DNA of 64,000 bases. Origin: Nonomuraea aurantiaca. GTDB taxonomy: Bacteria > Actinomycetota > Actinomycetes > Streptosporangiales > Streptosporangiaceae. The stretch is from contig NZ_JAIWNB010000005.1 in NCBI RefSeq assembly GCF_020215705.1, positions 62,001 to 126,000 of the forward strand, in the 5' to 3' direction. The notes under the pieces were generated by a model. The model was not told the DNA's origin. It did no database searches and saw only the letters and a program-made list of their open reading frames with translations. Both the position numbers and the translations under genes were made by a program. This document shows positions 53,480 to 62,507 of the stretch, one piece after another. Positions within the stretch are counted from its first letter, which is position 1; every line of letters begins with the position of its first letter.

Positions 53480-54067
53480 TTATCGGATGCCGAACGCCGC
53501 CAGGGTCGCCCATGTGGCCGCCACGCCCACCAGCGCGCCGGCCACCACCTGCGCCCATGTGTGGTGCGCCAGCCGTACCCGGGCCCAGCACACCAGCGCC
53601 ACCACGGCCGCCCCGGCCAGCCCGGTCGGCACGGCGGGCAGGACGTGGGCGAGCACCACCACGGTGCCTGCGCAGACGGCGGCGTGGAAGGAGATCTTCC
53701 AGCGCATCGTGACCGGCACGGTGACGGCCAGGGCGACGAGCATCGCGGTCACCGTGGCCACCAGCAGCGTCGGCGCGCCCAGCGCGACGAGCAGCACCAG
53801 GGCGACCAGTACGGCGGCGACGGCGGCCAGCAGGGGCCCGGTGCGGCGGGTCCGGTCGACGATGTGGTGGGAGTCCAGCCGCCCCGAGCGGACGCCCAGC
53901 GCGATCACCGCGGCGGGCACGCCGCCGCACAGCGCCGAGGCCGCCAGGCCCCACGCGGCGCCGCTCCAGCCGTGCGCGATCAGCCCCACGGCAGGGGGCA
54001 TGGTGATCACCAGCACTTGCGGGGCCAGCAGGTCCGTCACCCGCTTCGCCACCAGATCGACCGTCAT
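53480..54067 (-). CDS. PAP2-like membrane phosphatase
   Basis: A 195-residue membrane protein with five or six hydrophobic segments. The patterns SHHIVDRTRRTGPLL, KISFHAAVCAGT and RVRLAHHTWAQVVAGA correspond roughly to the three PAP2 signatures with active-site His residues, but the first motif (KxxxxxxRP) is weak. PAP2 enzymes dephosphorylate lipid phosphates at the outer membrane leaflet. The stop lies 39 nt from the DUF427 gene. Confidence 0.78.
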   Translation of the reverse strand: MTVDLVAKRVTDLLAPQVLVITMPPAVGLIAHGWSGAAWGLAASALCGGVPAAVIALGVRSGRLDSHHIVDRTRRTGPLLAAVAAVLVALVLLVALGAPTLLVATVTAMLVALAVTVPVTMRWKISFHAAVCAGTVVVLAHVLPAVPTGLAGAAVVALVCWARVRLAHHTWAQVVAGALVGVAATWATLAAFGIR

Positions 54068-54115
54068 GCCAGCAAAGCCTACGCGATCTTGAAAGGGCCC
54101 GACTTCAAGGAGGAG

Positions 54116-54583
54116 TCAGCCCTTGCCCGCCGCGTTGACGATCCTGGTGGTCGAGCGATCGGGGATGGCCTCCAGCTCCCAGCATTCGGCGCCCAGCAGC
54201 GCGGCAGCGGCGCATCGGCCGCCCGCGTGCGGATCGCCCGCGGTGTGCGCCAGCGCACCGGGTCGCATGGGGGCCAGCAGGTCGATGTAGTCCTCCGGGC
54301 CGTGCGCCGCCGGGGGCCCGGTCACGATGAACACCCCGCTCACGAACCGGAGCGCGGCCAGCACCTCGGCACGCTCGGCGGCCGGGTTGAACGGGCGCGT
54401 CGGCCCCTTCCACGCGCGCACGCGCGGGTCGTCCTCCACGCCGACGACCAGCGGCAGCCCCCGTCCGGCGACGGCACCCAGGTAACGCACGTGCCCGACG
54501 TGCAGGATGTCGAAGACTCCGGTCACGAACACTGCCCCCGGCTGAGCGTACGGCTGCACCCAGACGGCCTCCAGGCTGCTCAC
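54116..54583 (-). CDS. Cytidylyltransferase-like nucleotidyltransferase
   Basis: A 155-residue Rossmann-like enzyme with the HxGH motif in TGVFDILHVGHVRYLG (about 22-36) and the end motif STTRIV, as in glycerol-phosphate cytidylyltransferases and the RfaE2/HldE nucleotidyl domain. Such proteins activate a phosphorylated sugar or alcohol with CTP or ATP. The GTG at 54583 has AGGAGGGG 7 nt before it. No pathway partner is adjacent. Confidence 0.85.
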   Translation of the reverse strand: MSSLEAVWVQPYAQPGAVFVTGVFDILHVGHVRYLGAVAGRGLPLVVGVEDDPRVRAWKGPTRPFNPAAERAEVLAALRFVSGVFIVTGPPAAHGPEDYIDLLAPMRPGALAHTAGDPHAGGRCAAAALLGAECWELEAIPDRSTTRIVNAAGKG

Positions 54584-54742
54584 GCAGGCACCCCTCCTAG
54601 TCGACTCGTCGATCGCAGCGTACTCGGTCCGCCCGGACGATCGCGCGGGCGACCATGGGAAAGGGCATTCCTACCTTTTCGCGATAATCTCCCGCACCCC
54701 TCTTGCGCGTCTCATGACGTCGCCGTAATCGGGGAGGTCGCC

Positions 54743-55195
54743 GTGGCACCGCCGGACTTTCACCAGTTAGAAGAAGGGGACCAGGAGCCGCTCGTCGTAC
54801 GGTTCCCGGGGATTCCGTCCCAGGTGGCGAGGGCCAGGGGGCTCGTGACGGCGGCGCTCGGGCGTGATCATCCGCTGTACGACGACTGCGTGCTGCTCAC
54901 CAGCGAGCTGGCCACCAACGCGATCCTGCACTCCCGCTCGGGCAACGGCGGCTCGTTCACCGTCTCGGTGCGCGCCGCGGAGTCCCTGGTACGGGTGCTG
55001 GTGAAGGACGGGGGTTCGAGCGGGCCGCCGTGCGCGTGCCGTACCGAGACGCAGGCGACGAGCGGGCGCGGCCTGCCGCTGATCGAGACGCTCAGCCACC
55101 GGTGGGGGTTCGTCCGGGAGAACGGCGCGACGTCGGTGTGGTTCGAGTTGCGGCAGGTGATGATCCCCGCGCAGCGCTCGCCGGAGGCCGTCTGA
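54743..55195 (+). CDS. Anti-sigma-factor-like ATP-binding protein (HATPase)
   Basis: A 150-residue GHKL ATPase of the RsbW/SpoIIAB-like type that is common in actinobacteria. N-box: LLTSELATNAILHSRSG; G1-like: VKDGGSSGPPC; G2: TSGRGLPLIETLSHRWGF. GTG at 54743 with GGGGAGG 5 nt upstream is the start; the very long open frame extending left to 52640 is not coding. Such single-domain proteins may act as anti-sigma kinases. It lies before the beta-lactamase gene. Confidence 0.88.
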   Translation: MAPPDFHQLEEGDQEPLVVRFPGIPSQVARARGLVTAALGRDHPLYDDCVLLTSELATNAILHSRSGNGGSFTVSVRAAESLVRVLVKDGGSSGPPCACRTETQATSGRGLPLIETLSHRWGFVRENGATSVWFELRQVMIPAQRSPEAV

Positions 55196-55214
55196 CCTGC
55201 GATCATGTGTCAGC

Positions 55215-55239
55215 CGATATAGATTCCTTCTCCATATCG
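55215..55239. promoter_or_regulatory. AT-rich inverted repeat upstream of the beta-lactamase gene
   Basis: CGATAT (55215-55220) and ATATCG (55234-55239) frame 13 nt in an AT-rich island after the HATPase stop, about 70 nt before the beta-lactamase start. Likely promoter region; possible operator. Confidence 0.4.
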
Positions 55240-55307
55240 ATATTGGACATCGTCCGGCCCGATCTGCTGTGCTCCTCTCCTCTGACGGACGAGAGCAAGG
55301 ACATGGC

Positions 55308-56249
55308 ATGCGACACCCTCGCCGCCTCACGGCCGCACTGCAAGCGACCGCGTTGACGGTCTCCCTCCTGGCGGGCGGCGCCTACGGCGCGGGCACCGCC
55401 TCGGCCGCCACCGTGCCGTCGCGGGCGGTGAGCGACGGCCAGGCAGCCGCCCGGAAGGAGTTGCGCGCGCTGGAGGCGTCCTTCAAGGGCCGCATCGGCG
55501 CGTACGCCCTGGACACGGCGACGGGGAAGACGATCGCCTACCGGGCGGGCGAGCGTTTCCCGCTGCTGTCCACCTTCAAGGCGATGGTCTCCGCCGCCGC
55601 GCTGCACAAGGCCCGCACCTCCGACCCGGGGCTGATGGAGCGGGTCGTCCACTGGATGGCCGACGACCTGAAGCCGAATTCGCCGGTCACCGAGAAGCAC
55701 GTGAAGGACGGGCTGACCGTCGCCGAGCTGTGCAAGGCGGCGATCACCTACAGCGACAACACCGCGGGCAACATGGTGCTGAAGCAGATCGGCGGACCGG
55801 CGGGCCTGACCCGCTACTTCCGTACGCTGAAGGACCCGATCTCCCGCCTCGACCGCTGGGAGACCGAGCTCAACGACTGGACCCCCAAGGACAAGCGGGA
55901 CACCACCACGCCCGCCTCCGTGGCCCGCGACCTCGGAAAGGTCACGACCGGCGACGCGCTCACCGCCAAGGACCGGCAGACGCTCAACGGCTGGCTGATC
56001 GCGAACACGACCGGCGGCGCCCGCATCCGCGCCGGCCTGCCCAAGACCTGGACGGTCGGCGACAAGACCGGCACCGGCCCGACGTACGGGACGGCCAACG
56101 ACATCGCCATCGCCTGGCCCAAGAAGGGTGCCGCCCCCATCATCCTGGCGGTCTACACCAACCGCCCGGCCACCGATGCCGCCGCCGACGAGAAGGCCGT
56201 CGCCGACACCGCCACGATCCTCGCCCGCGGCCTCGGCAAGCTCCCCTAG
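55308..56249 (+). CDS. Class A beta-lactamase
   Basis: A 313-residue secreted serine beta-lactamase. Signal peptide to about residue 34 (TASA), with two Arg near the start but no full twin-Arg motif. Active-site motifs: STFK (Ser88, Lys91), YSDN, the Glu166-type loop in RWETELND and DKTGTG. All residues needed for hydrolysis are present. ATG at 55308 follows AAGGA closely; the open frame from 55269 would spoil the signal peptide. It ends 4 nt from the convergent LuxR gene. Confidence 0.95.
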   Translation: MRHPRRLTAALQATALTVSLLAGGAYGAGTASAATVPSRAVSDGQAAARKELRALEASFKGRIGAYALDTATGKTIAYRAGERFPLLSTFKAMVSAAALHKARTSDPGLMERVVHWMADDLKPNSPVTEKHVKDGLTVAELCKAAITYSDNTAGNMVLKQIGGPAGLTRYFRTLKDPISRLDRWETELNDWTPKDKRDTTTPASVARDLGKVTTGDALTAKDRQTLNGWLIANTTGGARIRAGLPKTWTVGDKTGTGPTYGTANDIAIAWPKKGAAPIILAVYTNRPATDAAADEKAVADTATILARGLGKLP

Positions 56250-56253
56250 CGGG

Positions 56254-57231
56254 CTAGACGTCGAGGCGGCACAACCCCTCGGCGAGCGCCTTGGTGGTGA
56301 GGCGGGTGCGGCTGTCGCAGCCCAGCTTGGCGAAGATGTGCTCCAGGTGGGTGGTCACGGTGCGGACGCTGAGCACCAGGGCGGCGGCGATCTGCGGGTT
56401 GGAGTCGCCGGCGGCCACCCGGGTGAGCACGTCAACCTCCCTGCCGGTCAGCTCGTACGGCAGGGAGCACGGGCGTTCGGCCACCACCGCGCCCTGGAGC
56501 GAGCCCTGGAAGCCGACGCCGGCCCGCAGCACCCGCACCTCGTGCCAGCGGCCGTCGCGGTCGAGCCAGAGGCCGCGGCGGCTCAGCTCGCGTGAGTCGA
56601 TGAAGGCGCGGGCGAGCCCCGCGATGGCCGGTTCGTCCCACAAGGCCGCGGATCTGGCGACGCCGGGGACCTCGCGGCGGACGCCCAGCCGGTCGAAGGC
56701 GGCCGCGAGGAACCCGGCCGGCAGCCCCACCGGGTCGATCACGCATCGGGTCAGGTCCGTGACATGCGCCAGCATGGGCGCCACGGCCGCCACCAGCGAG
56801 CCGGTGAGCTCGGGGAACGCCTCTCTGGCCGCCAGGTGCAGCAGGCCCGTGTAGCGGCCCTCGGCCAGGAACAGCGGCGTGGTCAGACCGGCGCGCCACC
56901 CGTAAGGGGCGAGATGGCGGCGGAAATAGCGCTCGGTGCCCGGCTCGGGCATCGGCACCGGCGCCCGCGTGGCCATCGCCGTGCGGTAGGCCTCCAGCCC
57001 GGCGTATTCCTCGGCGGCGTCGCCGTCGATGCGCCGGTGACCGTCGGAGACGACGCTGTGGTGCCGCCCGCTGGCCGGGTCGAACGCGACGAACTCGTAA
57101 GCGTCGACCGGGACCACCCGGCGCAGCGCGGTCATCGCACCGCGCGCGCCACCACCGCCGCCGCCCGCCGCCTGGTAGCCGATCTCGGCGAACGCCTGCA
57201 GCTGGCGGACGTTCAGGGTGATCTCGGCCAC
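56254..57231 (-). CDS. LuxR-family regulator with GAF-like N-terminal domain
   Basis: A 325-residue regulator. The N-terminal region (about 20-160) looks GAF-like; the C-terminal LuxR HTH is LTGREVDVLTRVAAGDSNPQ followed by VRTVTTHLEHIFAKLGC. The GTG at 57231 lies 7 nt after a GATATA box, a leaderless layout. It is divergent from the TRAP transporter operon (196 nt spacer), which it may control; this is inference from position only. An unusual run of Gly (GGGGGG, residue 24-29) is present. Confidence 0.9.
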   Translation of the reverse strand: MAEITLNVRQLQAFAEIGYQAAGGGGGGARGAMTALRRVVPVDAYEFVAFDPASGRHHSVVSDGHRRIDGDAAEEYAGLEAYRTAMATRAPVPMPEPGTERYFRRHLAPYGWRAGLTTPLFLAEGRYTGLLHLAAREAFPELTGSLVAAVAPMLAHVTDLTRCVIDPVGLPAGFLAAAFDRLGVRREVPGVARSAALWDEPAIAGLARAFIDSRELSRRGLWLDRDGRWHEVRVLRAGVGFQGSLQGAVVAERPCSLPYELTGREVDVLTRVAAGDSNPQIAAALVLSVRTVTTHLEHIFAKLGCDSRTRLTTKALAEGLCRLDV

Positions 57232-57238
57232 GGTTCTT

Positions 57239-57244
57239 TATATC
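57239..57244 (-). promoter_or_regulatory. -10 box of the LuxR gene, leaderless layout
   Basis: GATATA on the minus strand followed by seven bases and the GTG at 57231. Confidence 0.45.
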
Positions 57245-57426
57245 AGTGCGTGCACGTACGCACCGGGGTCTCCGAACATGGCCTGCCCGCGCCTAGCACC
57301 GTGAGCGGCGTCGCGGCCGAGTCGCCCGCCGCTCGCCGCAGTCCAGATTTCCGTACGGAACTGGGCCTTCCTCATGGGGTAAAGGACTCGTAAAGTCCGT
57401 CCAAACGCCCTGTCAGGGAGGACCAC

Positions 57427-59400
57427 TTGACCGAGCTGAGCGACCGCGACGCGGAGCTGGTGTCGGCCCACGAGCAGGAGCGTCCGGCCCGGCAGTTGAC
57501 CGGGATGCTGCGGCTCGGCGTGTGGATCGTCGGCGGGCTGCTGTCCGCGTACTCGCTGGTGGTGGTGTTCAGGCCCGTCGAGGCGCTGGAGCATCGGCTG
57601 ACGTTCCTGGCGGTGGCGCTGCCGCTGGTGTTCCTCTGCTATCGCTCGGGGATCTCGTCGGCGCTCCGGCGGGTACGCGGCGCGGCGCCACCGTCGGAGG
57701 AGCCGCGCCGTGACGTGGTCGATCGGCCCGGGGTGGGTGACTGGCTGCTGGCGGCGGCCGCGCTCGCGGTGCTCGTCTATCCGCTGCTCGACATCGCCGC
57801 CTTCCGCGACCGGGGCTCGGGTGCGGCGCTGACCGGGCTCGACATCGCGGCCGGCCTGGTGCTGACTGCGCTGCTGCTGGAAGCGGTCCGCCGCACGGTC
57901 GGCTGGTCACTCACCATAATCTGCCTAATTTTCCTGGCTTATGCCTATTTCGGAGCATATTTGCCGATTGGGTGGACGATTGGCCATCGCGGCTTCGACC
58001 TCGCGCAGATCGTGTCGCAGCTCTACACGGGCACCGAGGGCTTCTTCGGTGTCCCCATGCAGGTCGCGGCCAGTTACATCATCCTTTTCACGATTTACGG
58101 CGCCGTGCTGGATTATTCGGGCGCGAGTAAGTTCTTCATCGACCTGAGTTTCGCCGCCTTCCGCAAGTCCCGTGCCGCCCCCGGCCGTACGGTCACCACC
58201 GCCGGCTTCCTGCTCGGCACCGTCTCCGGCTCCGGCGTGGCCACCACGGTCAGCCTCGGCAGCGTCGCCTGGCCGGTGCTCCGGCGGGCCGGCTACCCCA
58301 AGGAGGCGGCGGGCGGCATCCTCGCCTCGGGCGGCATCGGGGCGATCCTCTCCCCACCCACGCTCGGCGCGGCGGCGTTCATCATCGCCGAGTATCTCAA
58401 GGTCAGCTACCTCGAGGTGCTCGTCTACGCGACGATCCCCACGATCCTGTACTACCTGGGCATCTTCCTGGCCATCGAGATCGACTCGCGCCGCTTCGGC
58501 ACCCACGCCGTCGCGGTGGACGCGCCGAAGGCGGGCCGGCTGCTGCTGCGCTTCGGCTACCACTTCAGCTCGCTGGTCCTCATCATCGTGCTGATGGCGC
58601 TGGACCGGTCGGCCTTCCAGTCGGTCGTGATCGCCACCGCCGTCGCGTTCGCGCTGTCGTTCCTCGACCCCGAGCACCGGATGGGCCCGAAGCGGACCGC
58701 CCAGGCGCTGGCCAAGGGCACGCTGGAGGTGCTGCCGGTGACGGCGGTGTGCGCGGCGGCGGGCATCATCGTTGGCGTCATCACCCAGACCGGGCTCGGG
58801 CTCAACCTCAGCGCGATCATCGTGGACGTCGCCGCGGGCAACCTCATCCTGACGACGTTCATGTCCGGGGTCGCGGTCATGCTGCTGGGCCTGGCCGTAC
58901 CGGTGACCGCGAGCTTCATCATCGCGGCGGTGATCATCGCACCGGCGCTCACCACGCTCGGCGTCACGTCCGCCGAGGCGTACATGTTCGTCTTCTACTA
59001 CGCGGTGCTGTCCGAGGTGAGCCCGCCGACCGCGCTGTCGGCCGTCGCGGCGGCGGCGATCACCGGCGGCAACACCTACAAGACGATGATGATGACCTGG
59101 CGCTACACGCTGCCCGCGTTCCTGGTGCCGTTCGCGTTCGTGCTCACGCCGAACGGCCAGGCGCTGCTCGGGCAGGGACCGATCGGCACCGTGCTGCTGA
59201 TGACCGCGGTCTCGGCCGTCGCGGTGGCGGCCCTGGCCATGGCGACCGGCGGGGTGACCGGGTGGCCCGAGCGGCTGCTGGCCACCGTGGCCGCCGTGTT
59301 GCTGCTGTTCCTCGAACCCGTCCCCATCGCCGCGGGCCTGGCCGTCCTGGCCATCGCGACGGCCGTGCACCTCATCAGGAGAAGGAGAGTCCCAGCGTGA
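57427..59400 (+). CDS. TRAP transporter permease, fused DctQ/DctM (TAXI type)
   Basis: A 657-residue membrane protein with about 17 hydrophobic segments combining small and large TRAP permease subunits. The large-subunit part has GVPMQVAASYIILFTIYGAV, GSGVATTVSLGSVAWPVLRR, AGGILASGGIGAILSPPTLG and YAVLSEVSPPTALSAVAAAA. The start is TTG at 57427, with GGGAGG 5-6 nt upstream. Short AT-rich codon patches occur near 57913-57985 and 58081-58150, both in membrane segments. The stop overlaps the binding-protein start. Substrate probably an organic acid; not readable. Confidence 0.94.
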   Translation: MTELSDRDAELVSAHEQERPARQLTGMLRLGVWIVGGLLSAYSLVVVFRPVEALEHRLTFLAVALPLVFLCYRSGISSALRRVRGAAPPSEEPRRDVVDRPGVGDWLLAAAALAVLVYPLLDIAAFRDRGSGAALTGLDIAAGLVLTALLLEAVRRTVGWSLTIICLIFLAYAYFGAYLPIGWTIGHRGFDLAQIVSQLYTGTEGFFGVPMQVAASYIILFTIYGAVLDYSGASKFFIDLSFAAFRKSRAAPGRTVTTAGFLLGTVSGSGVATTVSLGSVAWPVLRRAGYPKEAAGGILASGGIGAILSPPTLGAAAFIIAEYLKVSYLEVLVYATIPTILYYLGIFLAIEIDSRRFGTHAVAVDAPKAGRLLLRFGYHFSSLVLIIVLMALDRSAFQSVVIATAVAFALSFLDPEHRMGPKRTAQALAKGTLEVLPVTAVCAAAGIIVGVITQTGLGLNLSAIIVDVAAGNLILTTFMSGVAVMLLGLAVPVTASFIIAAVIIAPALTTLGVTSAEAYMFVFYYAVLSEVSPPTALSAVAAAAITGGNTYKTMMMTWRYTLPAFLVPFAFVLTPNGQALLGQGPIGTVLLMTAVSAVAVAALAMATGGVTGWPERLLATVAAVLLLFLEPVPIAAGLAVLAIATAVHLIRRRRVPA

Positions 59401-60344
59401 AGCGGATCCTTGCGGTACTCGCCGCCACGGCTCTGGCCGCCGGGGCGGCGGCCTGCGGCGACGTGAGCGGCTCGGGCCACCGGCTGTCGATCGCCACGGG
59501 CGGCACGACCGGCGTCTACTACGTGTACGGCGGGGGCCTGGCCAAGCAGCTGACCGACAACATCGCCAACACCCAGGCCACCGCGTCCGTCACCTCCGCC
59601 TCCGTCGAGAACATCAAGCTGCTGGCCACCGGCAAGGCCGACATCGCCTTCTCTCAGGCCGACACGGCCGCCGACGCCGTCAACGGGACCGGGTCCTTCA
59701 CCGCCAAGCAGCCGATCAAGGCCATCGCCCGCATCTACGACAACTACGCCCACGTCGTCATCGCCCCCGGCCTCGGCGCGAGCAAGGTGGCCGACCTGAA
59801 GGGCAAGCGGGTCTCGATCGGCCCGCCCAACTCCGGCACCCAGGTCCTGGCCAGGCGCCTGCTGGAGGCGGCCGGCCTGAACCCCGACTCCGACATCTCC
59901 AAGCAGCAGCTGTCCATCAACGAGTCGGTCCAGGCCGTCAAGGACGGCACGATCGACGCGTTCGTCTGGGTCGGCGGGCTGCCCACGGGCGGCATCGTGG
60001 ACCTGGCCACCAGCAAGCCGGACATGAAGCTGCTCGACACCGCCGACCTGCTCGCGCCGATGCAGGCCAAGTACGGCAAGGAGTACGTCGGGCTCGACAT
60101 CGACATGTCCCTCTACAAGCTGCCGGGCACCATCAAGACGGTCGGGGTGGCCAACGTCCTGCTCGTGCCGGACAAGATGGACGAACAGCTCGCCTACGAC
60201 ATCACCCGGACGCTGTTCGAGAAGAAGGCCCAGCTCGCGGCCGTGCACCCCGAGGCGGCCAAGCTCGATGTCAAGATCGGCCGGCAGGTGGAGCCGGTCG
60301 CGCTGCATCCGGGCGCGGCCCGCTACTACAAGGAGAAGGGCTGA
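59397..60344 (+). CDS. TAXI-family TRAP solute-binding lipoprotein
   Basis: A 315-residue extracytoplasmic binding protein, lipobox AAAC with Cys20. TAXI features: SIATGGTTGVYYVYGGGLAK, VTSASVENIKLLATGKADIA, DLKGKRVSIGPPNSGTQ and the INESVQAVKDGTIDAFVWVG. GTG at 59397 overlaps the permease stop by 4 nt. It captures the substrate for the fused permease, driven by a sodium or proton gradient. Its stop (60342-60344) is overlapped by the start of the DUF1850 gene. Confidence 0.95.
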   Translation: MKRILAVLAATALAAGAAACGDVSGSGHRLSIATGGTTGVYYVYGGGLAKQLTDNIANTQATASVTSASVENIKLLATGKADIAFSQADTAADAVNGTGSFTAKQPIKAIARIYDNYAHVVIAPGLGASKVADLKGKRVSIGPPNSGTQVLARRLLEAAGLNPDSDISKQQLSINESVQAVKDGTIDAFVWVGGLPTGGIVDLATSKPDMKLLDTADLLAPMQAKYGKEYVGLDIDMSLYKLPGTIKTVGVANVLLVPDKMDEQLAYDITRTLFEKKAQLAAVHPEAAKLDVKIGRQVEPVALHPGAARYYKEKG

Positions 60345-60877
60345 TCCGCCTCGTCCTCGCGCTGGTGACGCTGCTGGCGGCCGGCGCCTCCGGCGCGGGG
60401 CGGCCGGCCGTGGACGGGCTGCTCCTGCCTCCGTCCGGCGTGTTCGCGATCGGTTACATCCATTCGATCTACCATGCCGCCTCGGCGGAGGTGTTCACCG
60501 TCCAAGGTCGCCGTTTCACCATGCGGGCCGTGGTCTCGACCAGCGGCGGCGTCCTCGACTACTACGCGCTGGACGGCGAGCGCACCCACACGGCGGGCCT
60601 CTGGACGCTCCGCCTGGCCGTCCCCGCGACCTACGACGAGCTGCCGCTGATCGCCACCTCGATCGGGCGCAGGACGCTGATCGCGGGCGGCCGCTGCCTG
60701 CCCCTCTATCCCGCCTCGGGAGCCGCGGAGGTACGGCTGGCGGTGCGGCTCGCGCTCGACGGCCGGGGCGGCCCCTGCCCCCGCGCCTACAGCCAGTCCT
60801 TCTTCTTGAAGATCGCGTACAGCGCCACCGAGGCCACGACCACCAGCGCCGACGCCACCCAGACGCCCCAGGGCTGA
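60341..60877 (+). CDS. DUF1850 protein with apparent CTG start
   Basis: A 178-residue protein. DUF1850 genes commonly accompany TAXI-TRAP transporters. The core has GVFAIGYIHSIYHAASAEVF and RTLIAGGRCLPLY. From CTG at 60341, which overlaps the previous stop as CTGA and has AAGGAG 5 nt upstream, the N-terminus is a clean signal peptide (IRLVLALVTLLAAGASG). The first conventional start, GTG at 60365, would have no ribosome site and would lose most of the signal. The last 90 bases overlap corA antisense, so the C-terminus is probably not the ancestral one. Confidence 0.75.
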   Translation: MIRLVLALVTLLAAGASGAGRPAVDGLLLPPSGVFAIGYIHSIYHAASAEVFTVQGRRFTMRAVVSTSGGVLDYYALDGERTHTAGLWTLRLAVPATYDELPLIATSIGRRTLIAGGRCLPLYPASGAAEVRLAVRLALDGRGGPCPRAYSQSFFLKIAYSATEATTTSADATQTPQG

Positions 60878-61755
60878 CCCGAGCCCGGGTAGGGCACGTT
60901 CATGCCGTAGAAGCCGGTGATCGCGGTCGGCACCGCGATGATCGCCGCCCAGCTGGTGACCCGCTTCATGATCTCGTTCAGCCGGAAACCCTGCTGGGCC
61001 AGGCGGGTCTCCCGCATGTTGGCCAGCAGATCGCGCAGCGACTCGGTCCACTCCGTCACGCGCACCACGTGGTCGTAGACGTCCTCGTAGTAGGGGGCCA
61101 TGACCGGGTCGGCGACCAGCTCCTGGTCGCGGCGGAGCAGGGTGCCGATGACCTCGCGCATCGGCATGGTGATCTTGCGGAAGGCGGCCATGTTCTTGCG
61201 CAGGTCGTACATGGTCCGCTGCAGCTGCCTGCCGTCGATCGGCGCCTCCTCGAACAGCAGCTCCTCCAGGTTCTCCACTCTGGAGTCGAACTCCTGGACG
61301 AGGTCGAACTGCCCGTCGACCACGTAGTCCAGCAGGCCGTGCAGCAGGAACGCCACCCCGTGGCCGGCCAGCCGCTTGTCGGCGTCCCAGCGCTTGACCA
61401 CCTCGCCGATGTCGAAGTGGTCGCTCTCGCGGACGGTGACCAGCGCGTTCTTCGTCACGAAGGCGTTGACCTCGACCGGATCGAGCCGCCCGTCGTCGAA
61501 GTGCACCCCGTAGACGGTGATGAACAGGTGATTCTGGTAGATGTCCACCTTGGGGCGTTGGTGGTCGGACAGCACGTCCTCGACGGCGAGCTCGTGCAGG
61601 CCGAGCTCCTCCCCGACCACGGCGAGGCCCTCCGGCGTGGGCGCGCACAGGTCGAACCAGACGGTGTTGGCCTCGTCCTCCACGTAGTCGGAGACTTCCT
61701 CGACCGGGAAGCCCTCCTTCTCCAGGACGCCGTTTCGATAAAGGCGGGTATGCAC
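60787..61755 (-). CDS. corA: Magnesium/cobalt transporter CorA
   Basis: A 322-residue CorA-family channel. A long cytoplasmic N-terminal domain (helices around 140-260) and two C-terminal membrane helices; the pore-loop signature GMN lies in ITGFYGMNVPYPGSG. The tail ends in basic residues FKKKDWL. GTG at 61755 overlaps the stop of the DUF72 gene by one base, so the two are coupled. The 3' end overlaps the DUF1850 gene by 91 bp. Confidence 0.96.
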   Translation of the reverse strand: MHTRLYRNGVLEKEGFPVEEVSDYVEDEANTVWFDLCAPTPEGLAVVGEELGLHELAVEDVLSDHQRPKVDIYQNHLFITVYGVHFDDGRLDPVEVNAFVTKNALVTVRESDHFDIGEVVKRWDADKRLAGHGVAFLLHGLLDYVVDGQFDLVQEFDSRVENLEELLFEEAPIDGRQLQRTMYDLRKNMAAFRKITMPMREVIGTLLRRDQELVADPVMAPYYEDVYDHVVRVTEWTESLRDLLANMRETRLAQQGFRLNEIMKRVTSWAAIIAVPTAITGFYGMNVPYPGSGQPWGVWVASALVVVASVALYAIFKKKDWL

Positions 61756-62468
61756 TAGACGAGTCTGGCAAAGCGGTTCGCGTTGCGCACGGCCGCTCCC
61801 CCGGGATCGTTGTTGAAGTAGACGTAGGCGTCCCGCCAGCCGGCCTCCTTGACCCGCCCGGCCCAGGTCTTCAGCGCCGTGTCCCCGTACGACGGCCAGG
61901 GCGTGGCCCGCCCTTCGTGCAGCCGCACGTATCCCCAGCCGGCGGTGCGCCACAACGGGCTCACCGGCCTGCCGAGCCGGTCGGCCCAGCACAGGGCGGC
62001 GTCGCGGGCCTCCAGGATCTCGCGGACCTCGTCCGTCCACCATGACGGGTGCCGGGGCTCGACCGCGAGGCGCACATGCTTCGGGAAGCAGTCCAGGCAG
62101 CGGGCCAGCCGGTCCGGATCGGCCTTCAGGGTCGGCGGCAGCTGCAGGAGGATCGGGCCGAGCTTGTCCTTGAGCGCCGAGGCGGCGTTCATCAGCCGCT
62201 CCACCGGCTCCTCCGGATCGGCCAGCCGCTTGATGTGGGTGAGGAACCTGCTGGCCTTGACGGCCATCACGAACCCGTCGGGCGTGCGGTCCCGCCAGCC
62301 GGCGAAGGACTCGGGTGAGGGCAGGCGGTAGAAGGCGTTGTTGCTCTCGACCGTGGGGAACGTCTCGCCGTACGTCTCCAGCCAGAGGCGCTGCGGGACC
62401 CCCTGCGAGTAGAGGATGCCCCGCCAGTCTTTGTACTGCCACCCGGACGTGCCCACCAGCGTCGCCAT
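61755..62468 (-). CDS. DUF72 protein
   Basis: A 237-residue TIM-barrel protein of the YecE/DUF72 family. Motifs: VGTSGWQYKDWRG at the start, VESNNAFYRLPS, FVMAVKASRFLTH, LLQLPPTLKAD and the end AYVYFNNDPGGAAVRNA. Activity of this common family is not established. ATG at 62468 opens it. It is co-transcribed with corA and separated by 39 nt from the NAD kinase gene. Confidence 0.95.
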   Translation of the reverse strand: MATLVGTSGWQYKDWRGILYSQGVPQRLWLETYGETFPTVESNNAFYRLPSPESFAGWRDRTPDGFVMAVKASRFLTHIKRLADPEEPVERLMNAASALKDKLGPILLQLPPTLKADPDRLARCLDCFPKHVRLAVEPRHPSWWTDEVREILEARDAALCWADRLGRPVSPLWRTAGWGYVRLHEGRATPWPSYGDTALKTWAGRVKEAGWRDAYVYFNNDPGGAAVRNANRFARLV

Positions 62469-62507
62469 ACCTCGGCGCCTACCCTGCGGAACGCGCCCTA
62501 TCCATGG

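Noticed and set aside
54068..54115. CTTGAA...TTCAAG inverted repeat between the nucleotidyltransferase and PAP2-like genes as a terminator.
   Set aside because: Only 6 bp with a 10-nt loop and no T-run; too weak to call.
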